A stretch of 64,000 nt of DNA from Listeria seeligeri serovar 1/2b str. SLCC3954 (GCF_000027145.1 NC_013891.1:1364001-1428000), one strand, 5' to 3'; shown: positions 8,984 to 17,790, counted from the stretch's first letter. Notes: generated by a model not told the origin, from the sequence alone. Numbers and translations: made by a program.

Positions 8984-9655
8984 TTATAAAGCTTCAGTAA
9001 GGGTTTTTCGTTTGTTTTTAACAGGATTTAATCGTCGTTCCACCCAACCAAGCAATAAATCGGCTAAAATGGCCATGAATGCTGTTGGGATAGCTCCGGC
9101 AAGGATAATTGCTGTCCCGTTAGTAGCATTTGTACCACGGACAATAATATCACCAAGCCCACCCGCTCCGACGAATGTTCCAATTGCAGCAACACCAATC
9201 GCAATTACTAAAGCGTTTCGAATGCCCGCCATGATAACAGATAAAGCAAGTGGCATTTCAATCAGATGTAGAACTTGCCATTTGGTCATTCCCATCGCTT
9301 TACCAGATTCAAGAAGCGCACCATCGACATTTCTAATACCCGTATAGGTGTTTTTTAAGATTGGTAGTAAAGAGTATAGGAATAAAGATAAAACAACTGT
9401 ATTTGTCCCTAGGCCCATTACTAACATCAACACAGCTAACATAGCGAGAGCGGGAATTGTTTGAATGATATTAGCGGTTTGAATAACCCATCCTGCTAAA
9501 CGTTTCTTCCTAGCAATATATACTCCGAGCGGTATCGCTACGATTGCTGCAAAAATAACTCCGTAGGCACTCATTAAGAAATGCCGCCAGAACTCTTCCA
9601 TAACATAACTTCCATTTGTTTGGTAGTAATCAATTAATTGTTTTAATGTGTCCAT
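8984..9655 (-). CDS. opuCD: Carnitine/betaine ABC transporter permease OpuCD
   Basis: The second permease of the OpuC importer, 223 residues with five to six membrane helices and the EAA loop (ESGKAMGMTKWQVLHLIEMPLA at about 113-134) that contacts OpuCA. It resembles OpuCB and the permease half of BilEB throughout. It is the last gene of opuCABCD, 14 bases after opuCC with a GGAGG-like site, and is followed by a terminator. In L. monocytogenes OpuC is the main carnitine importer for osmo- and cold protection. Confidence 0.93.
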   Translation of the reverse strand: MDTLKQLIDYYQTNGSYVMEEFWRHFLMSAYGVIFAAIVAIPLGVYIARKKRLAGWVIQTANIIQTIPALAMLAVLMLVMGLGTNTVVLSLFLYSLLPILKNTYTGIRNVDGALLESGKAMGMTKWQVLHLIEMPLALSVIMAGIRNALVIAIGVAAIGTFVGAGGLGDIIVRGTNATNGTAIILAGAIPTAFMAILADLLLGWVERRLNPVKNKRKTLTEAL

Positions 9656-9669
9656 CTTTTGGCACCTCC

Positions 9670-10596
9670 TTAGTTTTTACCTTCAAAGTAATTATTTTTT
9701 TCGAGAAATTCTTTAGCAACAATGGATGGCTCTTTCAACTCACCATCAGCTGCATAGTTTAGCTTTTGCATTTCTTCTGTAGAAATTTTTCCTTTTAATT
9801 TATTGATGGTAGTTTTTAATTCAGGATGTTTTTTTAGAATTTCGTCTGTTGCAAGTGCAGAAGCGTCATAAGGTGGGAAGAATTTTTTATCATCTTCAAG
9901 TAATTTTAGATTATAAGTTGGAATACGGCCATCTGTGGAATAACCAAGCGCCACATCCATTTGTTTGTTTTTAAGTGCAGTGTAGATTAAACCAATTTGC
10001 ATCGGGAAGATTTTCTTGAATTCAATATCGTACGCTTCAGAAAATGCTTTATAGCCATCTCCCTCGCGTTCCATCCAAGAATTATCTACCCCAGCAGTTA
10101 GCTGATCTTCTACTTTCCGCATATCACTTACTTTGGATAAATTGTATTTTTTGGCTGTATCTTGACGAACCATAAACACGTAAGTATTAGCGAAACCATA
10201 AGAATCAAACCAAGTCTGGTGGAAACGTTCTTCAAAACCTTTTTGAACAGCAGCTAATGCTTTATCAGGATCTTTGATTGCTTCTTCTCCAAGTGGTCCA
10301 ACTAAGTCTGTCCCTGTGTATCTTGTCGCGGTGATATCAACATCTCCGTTTAGCATTGCTTGGTGTTGGACGATTGTTGAACCAAGGTTATTAACGATTT
10401 CTACTTTCAAGCCAGTATCATGTTCGATTAATTCTTTTAAAATATTAGAGACGATTTGCGATTCAGTTGTTGCCATTGCCCCGATTCGAATGGTATCTTT
10501 AGATCCGCCACCGAGTCCAGGAAGTGCACAACTTGATAAGAAGAGCGAACTAGTTAAAAGTAATACACTCAGTAATGCAATTAGTTTTTTCTTCAT
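9670..10596 (-). CDS. opuCC: Carnitine/betaine-binding lipoprotein OpuCC
   Basis: This 308-residue substrate-binding protein starts with a lipoprotein signal: basic MKKK, a hydrophobic stretch and lipobox LSSC with the lipidated Cys near residue 23. Mature residues 33-308 form an OpuAC/ProX-type two-lobed domain that captures quaternary amines outside the membrane and delivers them to OpuCB/OpuCD. The ATG at 10596 follows GGGGGAG and begins two bases after the opuCB stop, so the genes are translationally coupled. The domain resembles the C-terminal half of BilEB (shared DNSWMEREGDGYKAF versus [11 protein letters not shown] segments). Confidence 0.93.
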   Translation of the reverse strand: MKKKLIALLSVLLLTSSLFLSSCALPGLGGGSKDTIRIGAMATTESQIVSNILKELIEHDTGLKVEIVNNLGSTIVQHQAMLNGDVDITATRYTGTDLVGPLGEEAIKDPDKALAAVQKGFEERFHQTWFDSYGFANTYVFMVRQDTAKKYNLSKVSDMRKVEDQLTAGVDNSWMEREGDGYKAFSEAYDIEFKKIFPMQIGLIYTALKNKQMDVALGYSTDGRIPTYNLKLLEDDKKFFPPYDASALATDEILKKHPELKTTINKLKGKISTEEMQKLNYAADGELKEPSIVAKEFLEKNNYFEGKN

Positions 10597-10597
10597 G

Positions 10598-11254
10598 TTA
10601 TTCTCCCCCTTCCCGAGCTTCACGGATGGCTTTTGGTGTTAAACGATATTCTAGTTTTCCAAGTGCGAATTCTACTAAAAGGGCCAAAATAGTAACAGGA
10701 ATTGCGCCGCCAAGAATTAAATCAGGACGGTACAAATTCAAGCCATTAAAAATAAAGTCTCCAAGTCCGCCTGCACCAATGTAAGAAGCTAGTGTTGCCC
10801 AAGCAATAACATAAACTGCGGATAAGCGAATTCCGGCCATAATAACAGAAATAGAGTTAGGAATTTCAACATTCACAATTAATTGCCAGTTAGTCATTCC
10901 CATACCACGACCAGATTCAATTAAGTTTTTATCCACACCACGAACGCCAATAAACGTATTACGTAAAATTGGTAAGAGGGCATAGATAAACAAAGCAACA
11001 ATAGCAGGTAAAGTCCCTACTCCAAGGAACGGAATAATGAATGCCAAAATAGCAAGCGACGGAACTGTTTGAAGCACGCTAACAACCCCAATAACAAAAT
11101 TGGCTACTTTCGGTGAGCGTGTTAGTAAAATCCCCGCTGGAACCGCCACTGCAATTCCCAAAATTACCGCAGATAAGGAGATGAATAGATGTTGCCATGT
11201 TTGAACAAGCAAGTTATGGCCGTTTTCTTGAAAAAAAGTAACAATTGCGTCCAT
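10598..11254 (-). CDS. opuCB: Carnitine/betaine ABC transporter permease OpuCB
   Basis: First permease subunit of OpuC, 218 residues, with an EAA loop ([20 protein letters not shown]) and the glycine-rich segment [12 protein letters not shown] seen in the whole family. It starts three bases after the opuCA stop and ends one base before opuCC, a tight operon. With OpuCD it forms the membrane channel. Confidence 0.93.
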   Translation of the reverse strand: MDAIVTFFQENGHNLLVQTWQHLFISLSAVILGIAVAVPAGILLTRSPKVANFVIGVVSVLQTVPSLAILAFIIPFLGVGTLPAIVALFIYALLPILRNTFIGVRGVDKNLIESGRGMGMTNWQLIVNVEIPNSISVIMAGIRLSAVYVIAWATLASYIGAGGLGDFIFNGLNLYRPDLILGGAIPVTILALLVEFALGKLEYRLTPKAIREAREGGE

Positions 11255-11257
11255 AGC

Positions 11258-12451
11258 TTATCCCTCCTGCTTCACTTCTGGTTCTGTCATTTTGGGATCC
11301 GTTTGTTCCTCCTGATTTACTGATTCCGCGTCAAATGAACCCCAAATGGAATCATAGACAATATCAACTAAACTAGCGCGAGTTACAATGCCGACTAGTC
11401 GATTTTCTTTATCAACAACAGGAATATACTTATATCCACGTTTTAAAATACGTTGAACTGTATCACGCAATAAAGTATCTTCATACACATAAAAGACATT
11501 TTTCTCGATAATATCCATGACGGAAGTTGCCGTACGACGATTTAAATCAATTTGCTCGACATCAATAAATCCTTTTAACACATTTCCTTCGTCTACTACA
11601 AGTAAAGTATCTACACGTTTCTCTTTCATCACAGTGATAGCTGCTTGTAAAGATTTATCTGCAGTAATAGAGACTGGATTGGTGTTCATGATTTGAGCAA
11701 CTTGTGTTACATCCGGTTTTGCTTCAATTAATCGGTCTTTTCCGATAAAGTCTTCAACAAATGAATTTGCTGGGTTACGCAAAATCTCGTCAGGTGTATC
11801 AAATTGAACAATTTCACCAGCTTTCATAATAACGATACGATCAGCTAGTTTGATGGCTTCATCCATGTCATGTGTTACAAAGATAATCGTTTTTCCTAGT
11901 TCTTTTTGTAAATTTTTGAATTCTTCTTGTAATGAATCGCGAGTAATTGGATCTAGAGCGCCAAATGGTTCATCCATCAAAATTAAGTTTTGTTCCGCAG
12001 CAAGCGCCCGGAGTACACCGATACGTTGTTGTTGTCCGCCACTTAGCTCATATGGATAGCGATCTAGAAATTCTTCTGGTAAATCTACAAGTTTAATTAA
12101 TTCTTTGGCACGTTCTTGCTTTTTCTCTTCAGACCACTTAAGTAATTTTGGAACGAGGACGATATTTTCACGAATCGTCATATGTGGCATTAGACCAATT
12201 TGTTGAATGACATAGCCGATAGAACGGCGAAGTTTGACAGGGTCTTCAGCCATTATGTCTTTATCATTAATAAATATTTTTCCTTCTGTTGGTTCAATAA
12301 GCCTATTAATCATCTTCATTGTCGTTGTTTTCCCACAACCACTTGGACCGATAAAACAAACAAACTCTCCTTTATCGATGCTCAGTGTCAGATCATTAAC
12401 TGCTTTTTTGCCCCCTTTATAAGTCTTTGTTACGTGTTCGAATTTTAACAC
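11258..12451 (-). CDS. opuCA: Carnitine/betaine ABC transporter ATP-binding protein OpuCA
   Basis: The ATPase of the OpuC osmolyte importer, 397 residues. The start is the GTG at 12451 after GGAGG; it gives the usual opening LKFEHVTKTYKGGKKAV, and the in-frame codons upstream lie in the leader. Walker A GPSGCGKT is at residues 35-42, followed by LSGGQQQRIG and LILMDEPFGALDP. Two tandem CBS domains occupy about residues 250-375. In OpuCA homologues these sense ionic strength or bind c-di-AMP, and the gene for the c-di-AMP phosphodiesterase PgpH lies elsewhere in this window. Expression should be stress-controlled through the sigma-B site upstream. Confidence 0.93.
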   Translation of the reverse strand: MLKFEHVTKTYKGGKKAVNDLTLSIDKGEFVCFIGPSGCGKTTTMKMINRLIEPTEGKIFINDKDIMAEDPVKLRRSIGYVIQQIGLMPHMTIRENIVLVPKLLKWSEEKKQERAKELIKLVDLPEEFLDRYPYELSGGQQQRIGVLRALAAEQNLILMDEPFGALDPITRDSLQEEFKNLQKELGKTIIFVTHDMDEAIKLADRIVIMKAGEIVQFDTPDEILRNPANSFVEDFIGKDRLIEAKPDVTQVAQIMNTNPVSITADKSLQAAITVMKEKRVDTLLVVDEGNVLKGFIDVEQIDLNRRTATSVMDIIEKNVFYVYEDTLLRDTVQRILKRGYKYIPVVDKENRLVGIVTRASLVDIVYDSIWGSFDAESVNQEEQTDPKMTEPEVKQEG

Positions 12452-12510
12452 GCTTATACACCTCCATTTTTTCTTTACCAATACCAAGAAATTTGGCAAT
12501 CAATAAATCT

Positions 12511-12535
12511 TTTCCCTAACTCTCGTGATTGAAAC
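12511..12535 (-). promoter_or_regulatory. Sigma-B promoter of opuC
   Basis: On the minus strand GTTTCA (12530-12535) and GGGAAA (12511-12516) are separated by 13 bases, matching the Listeria general-stress pattern GTTT-N13-15-GGGWAW. It lies about 60 bases upstream of the opuCA start. Sigma-B control of opuC is established in L. monocytogenes. Confidence 0.8.
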
Positions 12536-12713
12536 TATAAAATACAAAAAAACAGCTTAAAAACAAGTATTGCATTCAAACGGAAGTAGCTTACGAGGTG
12601 ATTTCGTACTTGTAGCACGGGAACATCGATGCTGAACTTGTATTCGTATAAATGAGCATTGTAATTAAACTGCGATATAGTATTTCTTTTATTATAACAT
12701 ACTTATTTTTCGC

Positions 12714-12750
12714 AAAAAAAGGCCTGAAAGTATTTGCTTTCAGACCTTTT
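12714..12750 (-). terminator. Terminator of thiT
   Basis: AAAGGTCTGAAAG pairs with CTTTCAGGCCTTT around a short loop and is followed by a T run on the minus strand, immediately after the thiT stop. The stretch between it and opuCA (about 12537-12713) contains no gene that I can see. Confidence 0.88.
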
Positions 12751-12752
12751 AC

Positions 12753-13313
12753 TTATTTTGGCAAGAATAATCTTGGTGATGTTTTTAATAAAATAGTAAT
12801 AACAATTCCAGCGACGGCCACAGTAGCAAGACAAGTAGCGCCATTCATGACAAGTGAAAATACTTGTGCTCCCCAACCTTTAAATGCATAAGCGCCCCAA
12901 AATAACACGCCAGCAACATAATGCCAGAAATATCTAGCAACGCCGCCAATAATCATTGTTCCCCAAGCCCACTTAATAGCGTTTTTTAGTTGCCCTGCTG
13001 CCAAATTGCTACGAACCTGTTTACTAAATACACCACTAAAGGCAACAAAACTGAATGCGATGACATATTCAATTAATGCTTGAGACGGCATTAAAATATA
13101 AGCTTTACCAGTTAAAAAGTGTAGTAACCCCCATAGTAATCCAGCAAATCCAGCGGCCCAGAACCCCCGGCGAATCGCAATCACATACATTGGAATCATT
13201 CCGAGCGATATCGAAAAGCTGGAACCAATATCTAGTGGGATAAAACTCAGTACCATCGCGACAGCAGCAAAGATGGCACACTCCAGTAAAATAATTAATC
13301 GTTTGTTCTGCAT
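12753..13313 (-). CDS. thiT: Thiamine transporter ThiT (ECF S component)
   Basis: This 186-residue membrane protein is the substrate-binding S component of an energy-coupling-factor importer for thiamine. It has about six helices and the family pattern near the start (ECAIFAAVAMVLSFIP, then GSSFSISLGMIPM). The middle segment GLLWGLLHFLTGKAYIL and the aromatic-rich WAWGTMIIGGVARYFWHYVAG carry the aromatic residues that line the thiamine pocket in ThiT. The shared ECF energising module is not in this window. A TPP riboswitch upstream confirms the substrate assignment. Start ATG with AGGGGAG upstream. Confidence 0.93.
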   Translation of the reverse strand: MQNKRLIILLECAIFAAVAMVLSFIPLDIGSSFSISLGMIPMYVIAIRRGFWAAGFAGLLWGLLHFLTGKAYILMPSQALIEYVIAFSFVAFSGVFSKQVRSNLAAGQLKNAIKWAWGTMIIGGVARYFWHYVAGVLFWGAYAFKGWGAQVFSLVMNGATCLATVAVAGIVITILLKTSPRLFLPK

Positions 13314-13327
13314 AAAAAATAAACTCC

Positions 13328-13366
13328 CCTCTTCTTTTTGGTCAAAAACGTACCCCAGAAGAAAGC
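13328..13366 (-). promoter_or_regulatory. Hairpin able to sequester the thiT Shine-Dalgarno site
   Basis: In the thiT leader RNA, CUUUCUUCU (complement of 13358-13366) can pair over nine bases, with two G-U pairs, with AGAAGAGGG (complement of 13328-13336), which includes the start of the ribosome-binding site. No U tract follows, so this looks like translational rather than transcriptional control. Coupling to the TPP aptamer is inference. Confidence 0.5.
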
Positions 13367-13392
13367 AGTTTCTAATGTTAGAAATGCAATCG

Positions 13393-13490
13393 CCACAATC
13401 CCTACGCTCGTATTAACGAACAGGTTCAAAGGGTCAGAATCCAAAAACATGCGGATTCAATCTCAGCTAAGAAGCCCCCCCTGTGGTAAC
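13393..13490 (-). ncRNA. TPP riboswitch (THI element) upstream of thiT
   Basis: The minus-strand RNA contains the conserved THI-box parts in order: ACAGGGGGGGC at the 5' side, CUGAGA in the pyrimidine-sensor arm, ACCCUUUGAACCUG, and the closing UUAAUACGAGCGUAGGGA. It binds thiamine pyrophosphate and should lower thiT expression when thiamine is plentiful. Confidence 0.95.
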
Positions 13491-13516
13491 GTCTATGAAA
13501 TTATCGTACAACAATT

Positions 13517-13544
13517 ATTATAGCATGCGATAATTTTTTGTAAA
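13517..13544 (-). promoter_or_regulatory. thiT promoter
   Basis: TTTACA (13539-13544) and a perfect TATAAT (13517-13522) with a TGC extended -10, spacing 16, lie upstream of the TPP aptamer on the minus strand. Confidence 0.75.
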
Positions 13545-13558
13545 GAATTTTTTCTTGT

Positions 13559-13942
13559 TTAGTCGTTAGCAGAAAATCTTACTGTATTTTGCGCTTTTTT
13601 GGAGAGCTTTTGAAAAATAAGTTGATAGCTGTTTTGAATTAATGCAATTTCGGTTTCTGGCTCAACATCATAATGTTCATTAATAACAAGGGTAATCCAA
13701 TGTTGTTTATTTAAGTGATAGCCTGGTTTAATATTACTATATTCCTCACGTAGCCTATCTATTCGCTCTGGCTGACATTTCAAGCTGACGTATAAATCGC
13801 CATGATATAAATGAATTAAGGCAAATATTTTACCGCCTAGTTTTAAGGCATGTATCTTTTTGTCAAACGGAAATGTTTCTTTCGCGCCTTGTAAAGTTAA
13901 ACAAATCGCAACTTTTTCTTGTAAAATTTGTTGATAATCCAC
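13559..13942 (-). CDS. MmcQ/YjbR family DNA-binding-fold protein
   Basis: A 127-residue protein of the MmcQ/YjbR (CyaY-like fold) family. Diagnostic parts are the N-terminal KETFPFDKKIHALKLGGKIFALI segment, the sequence LYVSLKCQPERIDRLREEY, and the GYHLNKQHWITL motif. Members are small, soluble and widespread; a DNA-binding role has been proposed from structure, but their biological function is not established. It is a single gene between the thiT leader and the divergent ABC-F gene. Confidence 0.85.
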   Translation of the reverse strand: MDYQQILQEKVAICLTLQGAKETFPFDKKIHALKLGGKIFALIHLYHGDLYVSLKCQPERIDRLREEYSNIKPGYHLNKQHWITLVINEHYDVEPETEIALIQNSYQLIFQKLSKKAQNTVRFSAND

Positions 13943-14081
13943 CTGGCTTCCCTCCTTGTTTTAGTATTATAACATTTATTTACGCGTGTATGCTTTCTTT
14001 GCATCACTAACCATGTTAAAATAGTAGTAATTGTGCTTTTTCTGAAATTAAGAGAGAGCAACTTAGTATTGGAGGAAGAAA

Positions 14082-15683
14082 ATGTTAACTGTAAATAATG
14101 TCGGCTTACGCTACGGCGATAAAAAGCTATTTGAAGATGTTTCGATTAAATTTTTACCAGGTAACTGTTATGGTCTTATTGGAGCAAACGGTGCTGGTAA
14201 ATCAACTTTCCTAAAAGTCCTTTCTGGTGAACTAGATTCACAAAGTGGGAACGTGCATATTGGTTCAGGCGAGCGTTTAGCTGTCTTGCGTCAAGATCAC
14301 TTCCAGTATGATGAAGAATTAGTGTTGAATACGGTTATTATGGGACACGAACGTCTATACAAAATTATGGACGAAAAAAATGCCATTTATATGAAAGAAG
14401 ATTTTAGTGATGCAGACGGTATTCGTGCTGCAGAACTTGAAGGTGAATTTGCTGAATTAGACGGTTGGGAAGCAGAATCTGATGCTGCGGTTCTACTAAA
14501 TGGCTTAGGAATTTCCACTGACTTACACGGCAAGTTAATGAAAGATTTAACTGGTGGCGAAAAAGTGAAAGTACTTCTTGCACAAGCGTTATTTGGCAAA
14601 CCAGATATTTTACTACTCGATGAACCTACCAACCACCTTGACATTCGTGCAATTCATTGGTTAGAAGAATTTTTAATCAACTTTGATAATACAGTCATTG
14701 TCGTATCACATGACCGTCACTTCTTAAATAAAGTTTGTACGCATATTGCGGATCTTGATTTCAGCAAAATTAAGCTTTATGTCGGAAACTATGATTTCTG
14801 GTATGAATCCAGCCAATTAGCCCAAACAATGATGGGTGATCGTAATAAGAAAAAAGAAGAAAAAATGAAAGAACTACAAGACTTTATTGCCCGGTTTAGT
14901 GCAAATGCATCTAAATCAAAACAAGCAACAAGTCGTAAAAAAATGTTAGAAAAAATTACGCTAGAAGATATTCAACCTTCCAGTCGTCGTTACCCTTTCA
15001 TCCAGTTCAAACCAGAACGTGAAGTTGGGAATGACCTTCTAACTGTTACTAACCTTTCTAAAACGATTGATGGTGTGAAAATTTTAGATGATCTCTCCTT
15101 CTCGATTAACCGTAATGATAAAGTTGCATTAGTTGGTGATGATGAAGTAGCGAAAACAGTTCTATTCCAAATCCTTGCTGGCGAAATGGAACCTGATGAA
15201 GGTAGTTATAAATGGGGGATTACAACAAGCCAAAGCTATTTCCCGAAAGATAACTCCGAATTCTTTGAAGAAAATGATATGAGTCTAGTTGAATGGTTAC
15301 GTCAGTTCTCTCCTGAAGATGATAGTGAAGCATTCTTACGCGGATTCCTTGGTCGGATGTTATTTAGTGGCGATGAAGTACTTAAAAAAGTACGTGTCTT
15401 ATCTGGTGGAGAAAAAGTTCGCTGTATGTTATCAAAAATGATGCTTTCAGGTTCTAACGTTCTTCTATTAGACGAACCTACCAACCACTTAGACTTAGAA
15501 TCAATTACTGCATTAAATAATGGTCTAGAATCGTTTAAAGGTGCTATCATCTTTGCTTCTCATGACCATCAGTTATTACAAACAATTGCAACTCGTGTTA
15601 TCAACTTGTCTAAAGAACAATTTTATAATAAAGAAATTTCTTATGATGAATATTTAAAAGAAGTTATGCATGTAGCTGAATAA
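14082..15683 (+). CDS. ABC-F family ATPase (YbiT/YkpA-like)
   Basis: A 533-residue soluble protein with two ABC domains and no membrane segment, of the ABC-F class that acts on ribosomes. Domain 1 (about 1-250) has Walker A GANGAGKS at residues 33-40, signature LTGGEKVKV and Walker B ILLLDEPTNHLD. A charged linker at about 250-315 (RNKKKEEKMKELQDF, SKSKQATSRKK) is the P-site tRNA interaction motif region. Domain 2 keeps LSGGEKVR and VLLLDEPTNHLD but its Walker A reads GDDEVAKT instead of GxxGxGKS/T. The form resembles housekeeping YbiT/YkpA-type factors rather than antibiotic-resistance proteins. Start ATG after TTGGAGGAAG. Confidence 0.88.
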   Translation: MLTVNNVGLRYGDKKLFEDVSIKFLPGNCYGLIGANGAGKSTFLKVLSGELDSQSGNVHIGSGERLAVLRQDHFQYDEELVLNTVIMGHERLYKIMDEKNAIYMKEDFSDADGIRAAELEGEFAELDGWEAESDAAVLLNGLGISTDLHGKLMKDLTGGEKVKVLLAQALFGKPDILLLDEPTNHLDIRAIHWLEEFLINFDNTVIVVSHDRHFLNKVCTHIADLDFSKIKLYVGNYDFWYESSQLAQTMMGDRNKKKEEKMKELQDFIARFSANASKSKQATSRKKMLEKITLEDIQPSSRRYPFIQFKPEREVGNDLLTVTNLSKTIDGVKILDDLSFSINRNDKVALVGDDEVAKTVLFQILAGEMEPDEGSYKWGITTSQSYFPKDNSEFFEENDMSLVEWLRQFSPEDDSEAFLRGFLGRMLFSGDEVLKKVRVLSGGEKVRCMLSKMMLSGSNVLLLDEPTNHLDLESITALNNGLESFKGAIIFASHDHQLLQTIATRVINLSKEQFYNKEISYDEYLKEVMHVAE

Positions 15684-15690
15684 TAGTATA

Positions 15691-15732
15691 AAAATAAAAC
15701 CATATCCTCATTTCGGGATATGGTTTTATTTT
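15691..15732. terminator. Bidirectional terminator between the ABC-F gene and the convergent membrane protein gene
   Basis: A perfect 17-bp stem (15691-15707 with 15716-15732) ends in A and T tracts. It overlaps the stop codon of the minus-strand gene at 15726. Confidence 0.92.
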
Positions 15733-16373
15733 AATTCGATTTTACCTGTTTCAGTTGTAAGTGGTGTAGAAGAATCTTTTAAATAACTAAGAAAACTATA
15801 CGAAATCCAAGTAATGTCAGAAACTTTGTCTAATTTTTCTACTGGGAAAACAATTTTTCCTTTGACAGTCTCTCCTGGCTCGATTTCGGTCTTCTCGAAT
15901 TCAGATAGAACGGCATCTCCACCATTAATATCCATTTTGTTCGCTTCGAGTTGTCCTTGGTTTGGGTAAGTTTCAAGTGTTTTATCGGCATTATTTGTGA
16001 TTTCTAGTGCTAGTGTGATACTTCCGGGAACTGATTTCCCCTCAACGGTAGAATAAGTTTCTTTCTTTTCGACAGTAACGGAGGTGATTTTTCTCTTAAA
16101 ATTATCTGCTGTATCTTCATAATTTACTTGATAAGTTTTGGTTTCTTCAGCGGCTTGATTGGAAGCTGTAGAAGAATAATTAAATACTTCATTTTGGACT
16201 TGTTGATAGTGTGAAAAACTAACAATCACTCCAATAATTGAACCAACTAATAGCAACATCCCAGCGCTTGTCAAAATGGCGCCAATTTTTCGTTTAGCTG
16301 GGAAAAATAAAATCACGATACCAGCGATAAAAATTAAGAAAGCACATATTCCGGCAATAATCCAAATTTCCAT
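15726..16373 (-). CDS. Membrane-anchored protein with extracellular DUF4352-like domain
   Basis: A 215-residue protein with two N-terminal hydrophobic helices (about 4-24 and 32-54) separated by a short basic turn (FPAKRKIG), then an extracellular region of about 160 residues. That region looks like a beta-sandwich of the DUF4352/DUF5067 type: ALEITNNADKTLETYP, then IEPGETVKGKIVFPVEK. Function unknown. The domain pattern resembles the plus-strand gene at 45321 (VKVENPSTDDISF then IKPGETKEVTIFFKV), though overall identity looks low. It is transcribed in the same direction as, and downstream of, the flavoenzyme, about 50 bases apart. Confidence 0.7.
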   Translation of the reverse strand: MEIWIIAGICAFLIFIAGIVILFFPAKRKIGAILTSAGMLLLVGSIIGVIVSFSHYQQVQNEVFNYSSTASNQAAEETKTYQVNYEDTADNFKRKITSVTVEKKETYSTVEGKSVPGSITLALEITNNADKTLETYPNQGQLEANKMDINGGDAVLSEFEKTEIEPGETVKGKIVFPVEKLDKVSDITWISYSFLSYLKDSSTPLTTETGKIELK

Positions 16374-16425
16374 CTATTTTGCTCCTTTTATGCGAATTTC
16401 TACCTCACTATAACATATTTGGCGT

Positions 16426-17766
16426 TCAGTTCAAAGCAGATAAATCACTTGCTGGCGATGGATAGGCAAATAATACGGATTGTAAGTCTGAGAATGTAAG
16501 ATTTGCTTTCATTAAAATAGCAATGTAGTTAATCATATAATCAGCTTCTTCACTAAGAAAATGTGCGCCTTTTATTTGTTGGTTGCTTTTATCTACAATT
16601 ATTTTTGCTAAAGCAAGTGGCTCATTAGTACGTTTATAAGTATACCAATTAGTAGTATCATGGTTTTTTATTTGATATTTAGCTGGCTGTTCTTTTGCCT
16701 CTTGAATAGTAATACCAATACTTGCTAATTTAGGGCTTGTAAACACCACACTTGGTATAGCTGGATAATGAATCGCGTCATCAGCTCCAAGAATATTTTG
16801 GGACACAATAGCTGCTTCCATACTTACAACTGGAGTTAGAGGGGCTCCTTTTGTTGCGGCAACATCTCCACAAGCATAAATATGTGGATTTGATACAGTT
16901 TGTAGTTTTTCATTTACGGTAATGCCTTTTTTAGTATAGTCGATATGGGCTTTCTCCAAGTCTAAATGAGATATATTTGGCGTTCTTCCTGTAGCTCCAA
17001 TGATATTATCTGTCTGAAGCACAAAATCATTTTCGCCACTAATTTGTAATTTCTCTGCTTTTTTCTCAACTTTAGAAATAGTAGTATCAAAATGAAAATG
17101 AACTCCTTCTTCTTCCATTAAAGATACTAGAGCGGCAACAAAATCCGGATCAAATTTCTTTAGTGGATTGCTATTGTGATGAATAATATGGACTTCTTTT
17201 CCAGCAGCCAACGCAATTGACGCGAATTCAAAAGAAATATAACCTCCACCAATAAAAGTAACGGAATCAGGCAAATGTTTTAAAGATAAGAAATCGTCGC
17301 TTGTTAAGATAAAATCGTTTTCTGGGATATCTTGTTTATTGGGGCTTGCACCGGTTGCTAAAACAATATTTTTCGCATGTAGCAAGTCTTCTCCGACTAA
17401 TAGCGTTTCTTTTGATTGGAACTGTGCTTTTCCAAAAAAGGTTTCAATGCCAGCTTCTTGAAAACTTTGTAATCGTTGTTCAGGGACATCTTCTACAAAT
17501 GTTTCTTTGAATGCCATCAAGTCTGACCAGCTAATAGTTGCTGCTTGTTTGATACCTTTCCCTCGTAAGCGTTTTGAGAAATTTCTAGCTTCTGCAGCAC
17601 CAACTAACACTTTTTTTGGATCGCAGCCTCGGAGCACACAAGTTCCACCCCAACTGCGCTCTTCTACAATTGCTACACTCAATCCAGCAGCCCTAGTTTC
17701 AAAAGCTACGGAAGTTCCACTAGCTCCACTTCCGATTACAACTACATCATATGTATATTCTGTCAA
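16426..17766 (-). CDS. Glutathione-reductase-like pyridine nucleotide-disulfide oxidoreductase
   Basis: A 446-residue FAD enzyme annotated in Listeria as glutathione reductase. The FAD Rossmann motif VVIGSGASGTS is at residues 9-19, the redox disulfide GGTCVLRGC gives Cys43 and Cys48, the NAD(P) motif FIGGGYISFEFAS is near 172-184, and the second FAD contact ATGRTPN...ACGDVAA is present. The start is the TTG at 17766, eight bases after AAGGAG; an in-frame GTG nine bases upstream lies within that site. Oddity: the C-terminus reads FAYPSPASDL where classical glutathione reductases have a His-Pro...Glu dyad, so Tyr and Asp stand at those places. Expression is likely sigma-B dependent. The true disulfide substrate is uncertain. 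Confidence 0.85.
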   Translation of the reverse strand: MTEYTYDVVVIGSGASGTSVAFETRAAGLSVAIVEERSWGGTCVLRGCDPKKVLVGAAEARNFSKRLRGKGIKQAATISWSDLMAFKETFVEDVPEQRLQSFQEAGIETFFGKAQFQSKETLLVGEDLLHAKNIVLATGASPNKQDIPENDFILTSDDFLSLKHLPDSVTFIGGGYISFEFASIALAAGKEVHIIHHNSNPLKKFDPDFVAALVSLMEEEGVHFHFDTTISKVEKKAEKLQISGENDFVLQTDNIIGATGRTPNISHLDLEKAHIDYTKKGITVNEKLQTVSNPHIYACGDVAATKGAPLTPVVSMEAAIVSQNILGADDAIHYPAIPSVVFTSPKLASIGITIQEAKEQPAKYQIKNHDTTNWYTYKRTNEPLALAKIIVDKSNQQIKGAHFLSEEADYMINYIAILMKANLTFSDLQSVLFAYPSPASDLSALN

Positions 17767-17790
17767 TTGAATCACTCCTTCTCCACCTGT

